Positions 22,054 through 28,880 of a stretch of DNA of 28,880 bases are shown in pieces (position 1 is the stretch's first letter; each line of letters begins with the position of its first letter). The notes beneath the pieces are model-generated. The model made no database searches. It had not been told where the DNA came from and worked only from the letters and a program-made list of their open reading frames with translations. Both the position numbers and the translations under genes were made by a program. This stretch comes from a virus. Where the stretch lies: the IMG/VR virus record IMGVR_UViG_3300044638_004168, positions 1-28,880 of that record; one strand, written 5' to 3'.

Positions 22054-22959
22054 TTAGGCGGAGACGATCCGTTTGAGGGCTGCGGCGTGGCCGAGGGCGA
22101 AACCATAGTTGACCTCGATGACCGATTTCTCGGTGTCGGTGTCAGGGTCACCCCATGAGCGGTACTCGATGGTGAGGCCGGTCTCTGGGTCGGTGACGGT
22201 CTCGTAGTTGGTGAGGCTGGCGCGCACACCCGAGGAAGGAGTCACGGGCGAGAATGCCACGAGGATCGCTTCTGGGAGTGCCACCATGCCGACGAGGTTC
22301 TGCGAGTTGCCGGGGATGAGGTTGGTGCCGATGACATTGAAGCCAGCGATGCTTGGAAGCAGGCCGTTTTGGATCGCCGAGGCGGTGCCAACTGCGGCTG
22401 CGTTCTTGATGCCGGCGTCCTTGAGCAACGCGCCTTCGTAGGCGTTGTCGAGGATCATCGTGCGGCTCGATTTTGCCCACTTAGCTTGATCGAGTGCGGT
22501 CTTGATGGTGATGACATCATCCGAATCAAACGCGGAGGCCGCGCTGGTGAGGACGGGTGCGCCGTAGTTAGCGGTCGTCACAACACTGAGGATGTCCTTG
22601 ATGATGTCTTCGGCGAGCTTGCGACCCTTCAGGAAACCGAGTTGCTCGGGGTTGAAGTAGGGTTGGCGAGCCAGTTCGCTGGAGGTGAAGGAAAGCGCTT
22701 GATACTTGCGCTTGTTGACGGTGATTTCGCGGCTGTTGATCGCATTCGTATCGCTGAATGCGTAGGTGCCGTTGAAATCGACGGTGGCGTCCGTTGCCAA
22801 TGGGAAGAAAGGCACGGCGATCTTGTCAGTGCCTTGAAGCGGGACCGAGTTGTACACGGTGCTGAAGGCATTGATGGGAAGAAGCGCCTCGCGAAGTGCA
22901 ACAAGCGCACTGTCGAGGACGACATTCAGTTTGAGTTCACTGCTGATGGTGGTTGCCAT
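22054..22959 (-). CDS. Major capsid protein (HK97-fold type)
   Basis: A 301-residue protein following the protease/scaffold gene. It begins MATTISSELKLNVVLDSALV and contains YNSVPLQGTDKIAVPFFPLA, VNKRKYQALSFTSSELARQP, SSRTMILDNAYEGALLKDAG (a typical P-domain strand/helix) and a C-terminal EVNYGFALGHAAALKRIV. Length, order and pattern fit an HK97-fold capsid subunit assembled around the scaffold and probably trimmed by the S49 protease. The leader is C/A-rich with no Shine-Dalgarno. No separate gpD-like decoration gene lies between protease and capsid. Confidence 0.85.
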   Translation of the reverse strand: MATTISSELKLNVVLDSALVALREALLPINAFSTVYNSVPLQGTDKIAVPFFPLATDATVDFNGTYAFSDTNAINSREITVNKRKYQALSFTSSELARQPYFNPEQLGFLKGRKLAEDIIKDILSVVTTANYGAPVLTSAASAFDSDDVITIKTALDQAKWAKSSRTMILDNAYEGALLKDAGIKNAAAVGTASAIQNGLLPSIAGFNVIGTNLIPGNSQNLVGMVALPEAILVAFSPVTPSSGVRASLTNYETVTDPETGLTIEYRSWGDPDTDTEKSVIEVNYGFALGHAAALKRIVSA

Positions 22960-23006
22960 AATGATTGGATGAGTTCGTTGTGGTTAGTTCGGGTTGGTTT
23001 TTGGTT

Positions 23007-23465
23007 TCAAAGTTTGGCCGCGTGGGCTTCGAGTTCCTTGCGGTGAGCCCTGAAAATTCGGGTTTTCTCTGCGCCAGAAGCGTTCTTCCACTGGTCGTAG
23101 ATGCTCTCGCTGCTCTGTGCGTCCGGTGAGACATTCACGGGTGCGCTGGAGCTGCGGCTGGCGATGGCGGCGGCCTTGGCGGCTACTGCTTCATCGATGG
23201 AAAGTTGGTTGGCCTTCAGTGCGGCGATCTCGCCTTGCAGCGATGCCAGAGTTGCCTTGAGGTCGCCGATGATTTCGGTGGCGGACTCTTCCTTGGGCTC
23301 CTCAGCAGGCGCGCTTTCGGTTTCTCCTTCTGGTGCGGATTCAGGAGCTGCCTCTTGCTCACCTTCCGGTGCGGATGGGGCAGCTTCGTTGGCGATTTCC
23401 GCAACAACGGTCTCGACCGATGCGACGACTTCTTCGGATGGGGTGCTGGCGACTTGTTCGCTCAT
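23007..23465 (-). CDS. Internal in-frame scaffold (Nu3-like) start
   Basis: The last 152 codons of the protease gene form an acidic, Ala/Glu/Pro-rich and coiled-coil region (MSEQVASTPSEEVVASVETV, then IIGDLKATLASLQGEIAALK). They start at an internal ATG (23465) with GGAAG five bases upstream. The boundary word variant TTGACACT lies 12 bases before this ATG, as it does before other late genes. In lambda, gpC and Nu3 are arranged this way. This would give extra scaffold copies without protease. Confidence 0.6.
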   Translation of the reverse strand: MSEQVASTPSEEVVASVETVVAEIANEAAPSAPEGEQEAAPESAPEGETESAPAEEPKEESATEIIGDLKATLASLQGEIAALKANQLSIDEAVAAKAAAIASRSSSAPVNVSPDAQSSESIYDQWKNASGAEKTRIFRAHRKELEAHAAKL

Positions 23466-24296
23466 GCCATCTTCCGCAGTGTCAACTGCGCGAAGCGGAG
23501 AGGATCCGGCTTTGCCTGCTTGCGAAGCACTGCGCACCACGGTGGCGAGGCCCAGGTCGGAGGCTTGCGGGCCGTAGAATGTCTGCCCTTGCATCGCTTC
23601 GGCGGGGATCTTGCGACCTTGGCGCGTGACGGCGGATTTGAACTCACCGAAGACTTGATCGATGCGCTCTTGGATCAGCTCGCGTTGCGATTCGGTGAGC
23701 GAGGTGCCTGGGAAGCCTGCGGCCTTGAACTTGCCGGTCGTGAAAAGCTCGACCTTCACGCCGAGCATCTCGGCGCGTTTGCTTTGGTCGATGTGCGGGA
23801 CCATCACTCCTATGGATCCGACCGATGCCGAGCGCGTCATCGAAACGCTGGTGGCTTGCGAGCCGAGCCAGTAGGCAGCGGATGCCATCGTGCCGGAGGT
23901 GTGCGCACGCACCGGCTTGACCTTGCTGGCTTCGTAAATCGCATCGGCAGCCTCGGGGGTGCCGCGAACGGTTCCGCCAGGAGAGTCGATGTTGAGGACG
24001 ATCGATGTGACCGCTGGATCAGCGGCGGCTCTTTCAACGGTGGAGCGAACTTCATCGAGACTCGTCGCACCGAGCATCACGCGATCGAACTCGTCGGTGG
24101 TCGGAAGGAGCGGACCAGTGATCGAGATTGTGGCGACGCCATCGGCGACGCTCATGATCGACTGCGGTGCTTCGCTCTGCGGCAGGGTGAAGAGTTTGCC
24201 GGCGGCCATGTCCATGGCCAAACCGATGATGCCGTCCATTGCCTCCGGGGCGATGGCCCACGGCTCCTGTGTCAAAATGAGATCGCGTGCGTTCAC
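23007..24296 (-). CDS. Head maturation protease (S49) with C-terminal scaffold
   Basis: A 429-residue protein. Residues about 55-250 carry the S49/SppA-type fold: VTSIVLNIDSPGGTVRGTP, catalytic Ser139 in GTMASAAYW, SVGSIGVMVPH, and the likely general base Lys191 in FTTGKFKAAG. This matches lambda gpC-type prohead proteases. Residues from about 278 form a scaffold-like acidic and coiled-coil region, ending in KTRIFRAHRKELEAHAAKL. A GTG start at 24296 follows TTGACACC. It cleaves itself, the scaffold and possibly the capsid during head maturation. Confidence 0.88.
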   Translation of the reverse strand: MNARDLILTQEPWAIAPEAMDGIIGLAMDMAAGKLFTLPQSEAPQSIMSVADGVATISITGPLLPTTDEFDRVMLGATSLDEVRSTVERAAADPAVTSIVLNIDSPGGTVRGTPEAADAIYEASKVKPVRAHTSGTMASAAYWLGSQATSVSMTRSASVGSIGVMVPHIDQSKRAEMLGVKVELFTTGKFKAAGFPGTSLTESQRELIQERIDQVFGEFKSAVTRQGRKIPAEAMQGQTFYGPQASDLGLATVVRSASQAGKAGSSPLRAVDTAEDGMSEQVASTPSEEVVASVETVVAEIANEAAPSAPEGEQEAAPESAPEGETESAPAEEPKEESATEIIGDLKATLASLQGEIAALKANQLSIDEAVAAKAAAIASRSSSAPVNVSPDAQSSESIYDQWKNASGAEKTRIFRAHRKELEAHAAKL

Positions 24297-24322
24297 GCGA
24301 TGCGTGGGGTGTCAATTCCCCA

Positions 24323-25747
24323 TCACTTCGCAGGCCCAGTCGGCGCTTCGACCGGCGGGGTGGCAACTCCCGATGCGAACAGCATCTGAAGTGGGATGTC
24401 GTATTTCTTGGCGAGGTCTTGCAGGTGTGCGATGTCGCGTGCGCGGCGTTCGGCCTCCTCCTCAAAGTCCATGCCCAGCTCGGCGAAGTGATCGGACAAG
24501 GTCTTGAGACCGGCCTTCACATCCTCGCGGTTTTGCAGCGACTCCCGACCGGCATCGACGGTGACGCGGCGCGGGGTGACGACGGAAATCTTCCACCATC
24601 CTGCAATCAGCGGGATCTCGCCACGAGTGATGGCATCGCCAATGACAAATTTCCAGACGGGCGTGAGAAAGCGGCGGATGAGGATGTTTTGCCTGTGGGA
24701 GAATCGGCGATCGGCCTTGGCAACCACCATACGGACTCCGGCGCCGCCGATCTTGCTTGAATCTGCGGTGAACTCGTAAGGAACGACGCCAAGTGCCGAA
24801 TCGCGGCGAAGGTGATCGAGGAATCCGGTGAAGGTGGGCGATGGGCGGTTGCTCTCGAAGGGTTTGAGTTCTTCGCCCGGCTTGAGTGCCACCCATTTGC
24901 CGCCGACGATCTTTTGCAGTGCAGTCGGGTCGCTGTGTGGATTGTCCTCGGCCTTGCCAGAGTCGATGTCGAGTCCGCCAAAGCCATCATTGCTGTCGAT
25001 CTCGCCATTAGCGGTCGTGATCGCGAACGATTTGTCGGCATGGTCCTTGAGCGCGTGCTTTTCGAGCGCCAAAAGTTCCATCTCATCCCGGATGTGATTG
25101 ATCGAATGTGCCAGCGATGGCACGCCACGAGCCGATGATGCGCGCTCTGGATCGAAGATATGGAGCACCGAGTAGGCCGGAAGCTCGATGAAAGTGCCGT
25201 CATCCTGGCGCACATTGTACGAAACTGGTCGGCCATAGCCGTCGAAACGGATGCCATCGACCGTGCCGTCGTTGTTCCCGCCGCTCACACGGTGGCTTTC
25301 GATGAGTTGGATCACCGGGCGGCCTTCGACGCGGGTGAGATGGACAAAAATGTCACCGTCTTCGTCGATCGCGCGGCAGATAAGCATTTCGCACTCGGAA
25401 AGGGAGAATCGTCCCGTCACCTCGCACTGATTCGACCATTCCTCCCAGTAGTCGAGCGCGCCGGCAATCCATTCGCGGTCTTCGGTCCTTGGCTGGATCT
25501 TGAGACCATCGCCGACCGAGTAGACGGCCATGTCGAAGACCATTTCGCGGGCAAACCCGCTGTTTTTCATCAGATACCGGCTGCCTTTGATGAGTTCGTT
25601 GCGTACCAGCGGCGTTGCCTCCTTGCGGTGGTCTTGCGGAGCTGCGGCGGGCAGGCGTTGGCGAACGGGCGATGGGTTGACGCTCTCATACGGCGACCAT
25701 CCGAAGGCTAAAGCGGCGGACTTGGTGATTTTTTGCAGCAGGCTCAC
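24323..25747 (-). CDS. Portal protein, lambda gpB family
   Basis: A 474-residue protein with the conserved order of the lambda-type portal family: LVRNELIKGSRYLMKNSGFA near the N-terminus, GDGLKIQPR, CRAIDEDGDIFVHLTR, VIQLIESHRVSGG, VLHIFDPERASSARGVPSLA, MELLALEKHALKDHADKSFA. This dodecameric ring joins head and tail and takes part in DNA packaging. The start is a GTG (25747) following TTGACACACC. The C-terminus (LAKKYDIPLQMLFASGVATP) fits phages in this family. Confidence 0.9.
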   Translation of the reverse strand: MSLLQKITKSAALAFGWSPYESVNPSPVRQRLPAAAPQDHRKEATPLVRNELIKGSRYLMKNSGFAREMVFDMAVYSVGDGLKIQPRTEDREWIAGALDYWEEWSNQCEVTGRFSLSECEMLICRAIDEDGDIFVHLTRVEGRPVIQLIESHRVSGGNNDGTVDGIRFDGYGRPVSYNVRQDDGTFIELPAYSVLHIFDPERASSARGVPSLAHSINHIRDEMELLALEKHALKDHADKSFAITTANGEIDSNDGFGGLDIDSGKAEDNPHSDPTALQKIVGGKWVALKPGEELKPFESNRPSPTFTGFLDHLRRDSALGVVPYEFTADSSKIGGAGVRMVVAKADRRFSHRQNILIRRFLTPVWKFVIGDAITRGEIPLIAGWWKISVVTPRRVTVDAGRESLQNREDVKAGLKTLSDHFAELGMDFEEEAERRARDIAHLQDLAKKYDIPLQMLFASGVATPPVEAPTGPAK

Positions 25748-25843
25748 GCATTTGAAGGTGTGTCAAACCACCAATCTGAAGGTCACAAATTTTGAATCAA
25801 AAAAAGTGAGGACAAAATCATCCTTTGGTGATGTCATGGAAAC

Positions 25844-26053
25844 ATGTCATACAACAAATCCAAAACACCCCATGGAGGCCGGATCGCATATTCGTTCGCT
25901 GAATTTGCTGATAAAGTCGGCAAAGAGCGGACCTGGGTTTATAGAAATGTTAAGAAAGGTCGCATCCGAGCCATTACTGGTTATGGAGCTGCCATGATCC
26001 CGGCATCTGAAATCGACCGCATCTTTTCTTCAGTCAAAAGTGATGACGCTTAA
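25844..26053 (+). CDS. Lone rightward HTH protein inside the head module
   Basis: A 69-residue basic protein on the strand opposite to all neighbouring late genes, starting at ATG 25844. Residues about 15-45 (YSFAEFADKVGKERTWVYRN, VKKGRIRAI) have the helix-turn-helix and wing of excisionase/MerR-like small regulators. Its own leader of about 95 bp is AT-rich, with TTGAAT at 25792-25797 as a weak -35 and a direct repeat ATGTCAT (25831-25837 and 25844-25850) at the start codon that could be an operator. It converges on the gpW-like gene. It looks like an acquired, independently expressed gene (moron). Confidence 0.65.
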   Translation: MSYNKSKTPHGGRIAYSFAEFADKVGKERTWVYRNVKKGRIRAITGYGAAMIPASEIDRIFSSVKSDDA

Positions 26054-26071
26054 TAACGCGCGAAGGATTTG

Positions 26072-26317
26072 TCAGAAATTACCGGCAGTTGACTGACAGG
26101 TGCGGCGGGTCTTTCCGTAGGTGATCGGGTCGAGCTTGCGGAGAGCGTGCTGGCAAGCCGCGATGATCTCTTTCGTGTCATCGAGGCGCTTGTAAGTGAT
26201 CTGCGATCCCGACTCCTGGAAGCTGACCATGAGCTTCTTCAGTGTCTTTTTGTTCTCTTCGAGGATCTCGACCACCTCTTCGGTGGAAAAACCTGTCGTC
26301 ATGTCGAGGGCCGCCAT
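26072..26317 (-). CDS. gpW-like head-tail joining protein
   Basis: About 81 residues from the ATG at 26317; upstream codons overlapping the terminase 3' end give Arg/Ser-rich shadow sequence. The gene lies between terminase and portal as W does in lambda. The central part (MVSFQESGSQITYKRLDDTK, then EIIAACQHALRKLD) matches the gpW pattern of a beta hairpin, Y-x-R/K-x-x-x and a final helix that counts along a leucine stripe. gpW is about 68 residues; this one has extra residues at both ends. Confidence 0.6.
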   Translation of the reverse strand: MAALDMTTGFSTEEVVEILEENKKTLKKLMVSFQESGSQITYKRLDDTKEIIAACQHALRKLDPITYGKTRRTCQSTAGNF

Positions 26318-26333
26318 GCCCTCTGACAAGTTG

Positions 26334-28220
26334 TCAATCTTCGGCGGCTTCCTGCTCGGTCTCGCGGCCAAGGATTTTGAGCATGAAGGCAAACACCGTC
26401 GCCATCGCCTCACAGTCGAGTAAGTGGTTCGGTCGTTTCTGGATCCGCGACCATTGCCACTTGTCGCCGTCCTTGATCCGCATTTCGGATTCCATCTGGC
26501 TCAGGTACGCGATCTTCTTTTCGTCGTTGTCGACCTCGGCGAGAGCTTCGACCGGCACCTCCCATGTCGGGCCTCGGCTTGGATCTTGATTGCGGCGGAT
26601 CCTCGAGAGGGCGTCTTTGATGTTGAGGTTCGACCAGTAGAACATCTGGGCGACTTTGCCTGCCGAGCAGTTGATCGAGCGCTTCGGGGAATAGAATCGG
26701 TCGAGTGATTTGACCCGGACGCCGACGCCGAGGCGCTGCTTTAGTCGGTGAGTCCATGTGGCCTTCCTGTCACCCATCAAGGCGACCCAGCCATGCTCGG
26801 CGCAGCGTTGGTAGACCTCGTAGGAGTTGAATCCGGCATCGACGCCGACGAGCGAGGACGAAACGCGGTACTTTTCCTGCTGTTCGAGCAACTCTTCCCA
26901 GGTGTGGGCTGTTCCCCAGTCGATCCGGCGACTGGATCCATCGGGGCTCCATTGGGTTATGAGGTACCAAAAGTGATCCATCTGGACATCGACGGTCATC
27001 ACGCGCAGTCGCACCGGCGGGTCGTCGTCCTCATCCGGCACCCGGATCTTGCCTCCAATGATCGCGCCTTCCTTTTCCCAGGCTAAATCGCCGCGCGCGT
27101 AGGTGCTGTCGGTGATCTTAATCGAGAAATCCTCGGTGTATTCGGTGAATGGTAGGGCGAGGCGCTTCTGCCAGAAGATTTTCAACTGCTCCATGTCGCC
27201 GGTGCGTGCCGACGCTTTCGCCCGAAGGTAAATCTCGGCGAGGTTGCCCCATGATCCCGCGCAGAGACCATTCCAATGGAAGCCGACATTCGACTTCGCT
27301 GCTCCGGGGTTCTGGGAGACATAACGCGCGCCGTTCATAGGGTTGTTGAGCTCACGCCGTGATCGGTCGGTATCGGGAAAGCGGGTGCCACACTCGCAGA
27401 ACATTTCGGTGGTCTCGCGGACCCGCTCGTAGTCCCACGCGCCATCTTCGAGGCGGCAATCCTTCGACCACTCGATGTTTTCCCATTTCCATGGCTGCGT
27501 CGTCTTGCAGCTCGGGCATCGCCAGCACCATTCACGCTGGTCGGTCGATCGAAATTTCCGATCGGTGTCGTCGTCCACCTCGCCGGCCTGCGACACGAAG
27601 AACCTTTTTCCCAGCCACCCGAAGGCGGTGACCCGCGCCTCGGCCTCGGCCATGTGACCGGATGGCCAGCGCCATGTCTCATCGCCGATCAACCAGCGGA
27701 TCGATCTCCTTTGTAGGTTGGTCTTGGAGTGAGCACCGAGCACCCAGCCGGTCATGCCGTTGAGAAATGCGACCGAGTTGCGCTTGAGCTTGTGCCTTTC
27801 GGTTCCTTGCTGGCGCGGGAGGATTTCGCGGATCGGCGCACATTGTTTCCAGAGCACTTGCAGACGGTTCTCCATCTGGTCCTTGGCGTCGGCATCGGTC
27901 TGGTCGAGCCAGAGCATTGGTCCGGGCGCATTCGCCGCGATCCAGCAGGATCCAAGCTCGGCGGTCATGGTTTTGCCCGCCTGAATCGCCGCGATGATCG
28001 AAACCAGCGATACCGACGGATCTGCCAGCGCCTCCAATGGTTCGCGGATCCATGGAGAGTTGCCCGATTGGAACCCACCCGGCACCGGCGAGTACGGGAT
28101 CGACTCGACATGCTGCTCGCACCACTGCCACGGCGGCCGGCGATCGGTGATCACATGCCCAGTGCGCAGGATCTCATCGAGCAGGTCAGTCGTCGGATTT
28201 CTTTCGTCCTCTGGTTTCAA
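26334..28220 (-). CDS. Terminase large subunit, gpA family
   Basis: A 628-residue packaging ATPase/nuclease. Walker A is AAIQAGKT (77-84), and a likely Walker B with catalytic Glu is LIGDETW (177-183). Cysteines at 232, 235, 238, 275 and 277 (CWRCPSC, CECG) form a zinc-binding element typical of the gpA family. The nuclease half has acidic positions Asp411 (TVDVQMDHF), Asp461 (GVDAGF) and Asp602 (LLDCE). The start is a TTG (28220) overlapping the small subunit by 35 bases; no better ATG is present. gpA-type terminases usually cut at cos sites. Confidence 0.93.
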   Translation of the reverse strand: MKPEDERNPTTDLLDEILRTGHVITDRRPPWQWCEQHVESIPYSPVPGGFQSGNSPWIREPLEALADPSVSLVSIIAAIQAGKTMTAELGSCWIAANAPGPMLWLDQTDADAKDQMENRLQVLWKQCAPIREILPRQQGTERHKLKRNSVAFLNGMTGWVLGAHSKTNLQRRSIRWLIGDETWRWPSGHMAEAEARVTAFGWLGKRFFVSQAGEVDDDTDRKFRSTDQREWCWRCPSCKTTQPWKWENIEWSKDCRLEDGAWDYERVRETTEMFCECGTRFPDTDRSRRELNNPMNGARYVSQNPGAAKSNVGFHWNGLCAGSWGNLAEIYLRAKASARTGDMEQLKIFWQKRLALPFTEYTEDFSIKITDSTYARGDLAWEKEGAIIGGKIRVPDEDDDPPVRLRVMTVDVQMDHFWYLITQWSPDGSSRRIDWGTAHTWEELLEQQEKYRVSSSLVGVDAGFNSYEVYQRCAEHGWVALMGDRKATWTHRLKQRLGVGVRVKSLDRFYSPKRSINCSAGKVAQMFYWSNLNIKDALSRIRRNQDPSRGPTWEVPVEALAEVDNDEKKIAYLSQMESEMRIKDGDKWQWSRIQKRPNHLLDCEAMATVFAFMLKILGRETEQEAAED

Positions 28221-28734
28221 GTTTTGGGATCTTCTTTTGATCGCCAGAGTTCATGATCGCGATGTACTCATCGACCACCCTGGCCATTTCTTTGCGGATG
28301 TCGACCGCATCTCTGCCGACCAGTAGCGGCGGCAATTCGTTTTCGAGCTTGTTCCGAAGCAGGGCGTTTGCCTGTCCGATGTGATAGAACCAGCGCTCAC
28401 GCACCGCGTCGATCGGGACGAACTGCCCCTTGCGAACCAGCACCTTGAGCTCGCGATCCTCGACCTCGGCCAGTAGCTTCCGAGCCCGCAGCGCCTCGCT
28501 ATCCATCAACTGCTCTTCGCGGGATCCAAGTGTCTGCGATCCGAGCCCACGAGATGAAATGAAGTTACGCCACTCCGTCACCGAGTGACCACCATTCGGG
28601 CGCGGCCTCGGAGCCCCGTCGAGCTTCCGCCAAACATTCAATGTCTTGCGGGTGGTCCCTAAAACCTCCGCCAGATCGACCACAGTTGGTACAATATCTG
28701 GTGTTTGGCGCTTTTCCTTGGTGGGCGTTGACAT
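28186..28734 (-). CDS. Terminase small subunit-like protein
   Basis: A 182-residue protein with an N-terminal helix-turn-helix (VVDLAEVLGTTRKTLNVWRK, residues about 17-36), a helical middle (EALRARKLLAEVEDRELKVL) and a basic C-terminus (LETRGRKKSDD). This is the Nu1-like plan: DNA recognition followed by a multimerisation and terminase-binding part. It overlaps the large subunit by 35 bases, so the pair is co-translated. The promoter upstream was not recognised. Confidence 0.8.
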   Translation of the reverse strand: MSTPTKEKRQTPDIVPTVVDLAEVLGTTRKTLNVWRKLDGAPRPRPNGGHSVTEWRNFISSRGLGSQTLGSREEQLMDSEALRARKLLAEVEDRELKVLVRKGQFVPIDAVRERWFYHIGQANALLRNKLENELPPLLVGRDAVDIRKEMARVVDEYIAIMNSGDQKKIPKLETRGRKKSDD

Positions 28735-28744
28735 GGGTCAAAAG

Positions 28745-28839
28745 AGGGTCTGGTGGCACCCTAAAAAGAGTTTTCTCACATTTTTTCAATGTAGGTCCGC
28801 AAAGCCGCGCCCTCGGCCCCCCCTCCAAGGAGACTCCTT
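28745..28839. other. Non-coding region before terminase with palindromes (cos candidate)
   Basis: The stretch before the small terminase gene holds AGGGT/ACCCT (28745-28762) and a 13-bp palindrome AAGGAGACTCCTT (28827-28839) within very G/C-skewed DNA. For gpA/Nu1-type phages the cos site lies just before the small terminase gene, so this is a candidate location. No sequence identity with known cos sites was recognised. Confidence 0.3.
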
Positions 28840-28880
28840 ACCCCCACCCCCATGCCTGTATCTTGTGTGGTCTGGGTCAT
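28776..28880 (-). CDS. Possible 3' end of an upstream gene (edge)
   Basis: An open frame enters from the right edge and stops at TGA 28776-28778. It encodes TQDTGMGVGVRSLLGGGAEG, then AALRTYIEKM. It may be the C-terminus of a gene preceding the terminase, or non-coding packaging-site DNA read by chance: the Gly-rich part coincides with a G/C-rich, palindrome-bearing stretch. Confidence 0.25.
   Translation of the reverse strand: MTQTTQDTGMGVGVRSLLGGGAEGAALRTYIEKM

Larger units (their letters stand above)
1..28880. mobile_element. Temperate siphophage genome (partial)
   Basis: The whole window is phage-like. It holds a divergent lysogeny switch, a tRNA-derived attachment site beside a tyrosine integrase, and one long leftward operon in the order terminase, portal, protease, capsid, tail, fibres, lysis. 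The order resembles lambda (Nu1, A, W, B, C, E, tail, lysis). No clear chromosomal gene is present at either end, so the boundaries are not visible. A tape measure, a G/GT frameshift and no sheath gene argue for a non-contractile long tail. Confidence 0.93.

Noticed and set aside
7273-24315. TTGACA words before late genes as -35 promoter elements
   Set aside because: The words lie 11-16 bases from the start codon, leaving no room for a -10 box and leader; none was found at the proper distance.

Overview
The window reads as most of a temperate, long-tailed (siphovirus-type) phage genome. It runs from the end of an early region, through the lysogeny switch, attachment site and integrase, to an almost complete late operon. 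The host cannot be fixed from sequence alone. Collagen-like fibres, RCC1 repeats, putative-Ig repeats and start sites that often lack a Shine-Dalgarno sequence suggest a Verrucomicrobiota-like or similar environmental bacterium; this is a weak inference. No replication, recombination or cargo-resistance genes are seen, so the rest of the phage probably lies outside the window.

Left part (1-2930): four small leftward genes include a strong HTH/excisionase-like candidate and a small membrane protein. They diverge from a rightward repressor-like gene (1082-1489) across an AT-rich region holding five ACGT-centred half-sites. Between the repressor and a rightward tyrosine integrase (1803-2888) lies an attachment site: the 3' half of a tRNA-Thr(CGT) gene (1678-1722), flanked by five copies of CCATTTT in both orientations. 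Phage-type genes lie on both sides of this tRNA fragment, so it looks like attP of an unintegrated genome, or the junction of tandem prophages, rather than attL or attR.

Right part (2939-28734): a long, tightly packed leftward late operon, read from right to left. Packaging and head genes come first: small terminase, gpA-type large terminase, gpW-like joiner, lambda-type portal, S49 protease with a probable internal scaffold start, and major capsid protein. A terminator-like hairpin follows. Next are connector genes, two paralogous tail-tube-like proteins, and a G/GT tail-chaperone pair joined by a lambda-type GGGAAAG slippery site. A tape measure with 27-residue repeats follows, then a block of AT-rich unknown tail-tip genes. 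After these come a large tail protein, an RCC1 seven-blade propeller protein, collagen-like fibres and a LamG-like tip protein. The lysis genes (i-spanin-like, holin, o-spanin-like, Cys-dependent lysin) come next, ending with a metallophosphoesterase and a small winged-helix protein. One lone rightward HTH gene (25844-26053) interrupts the head module.

The most notable observations are the frameshift signal, the RCC1 propeller in a tail protein, the attP arm-site array, the duplicated tail-tube genes, the tape-measure repeats, and a short boundary sequence (GGTGTCAA on the + strand) recurring just upstream of many late-gene starts.
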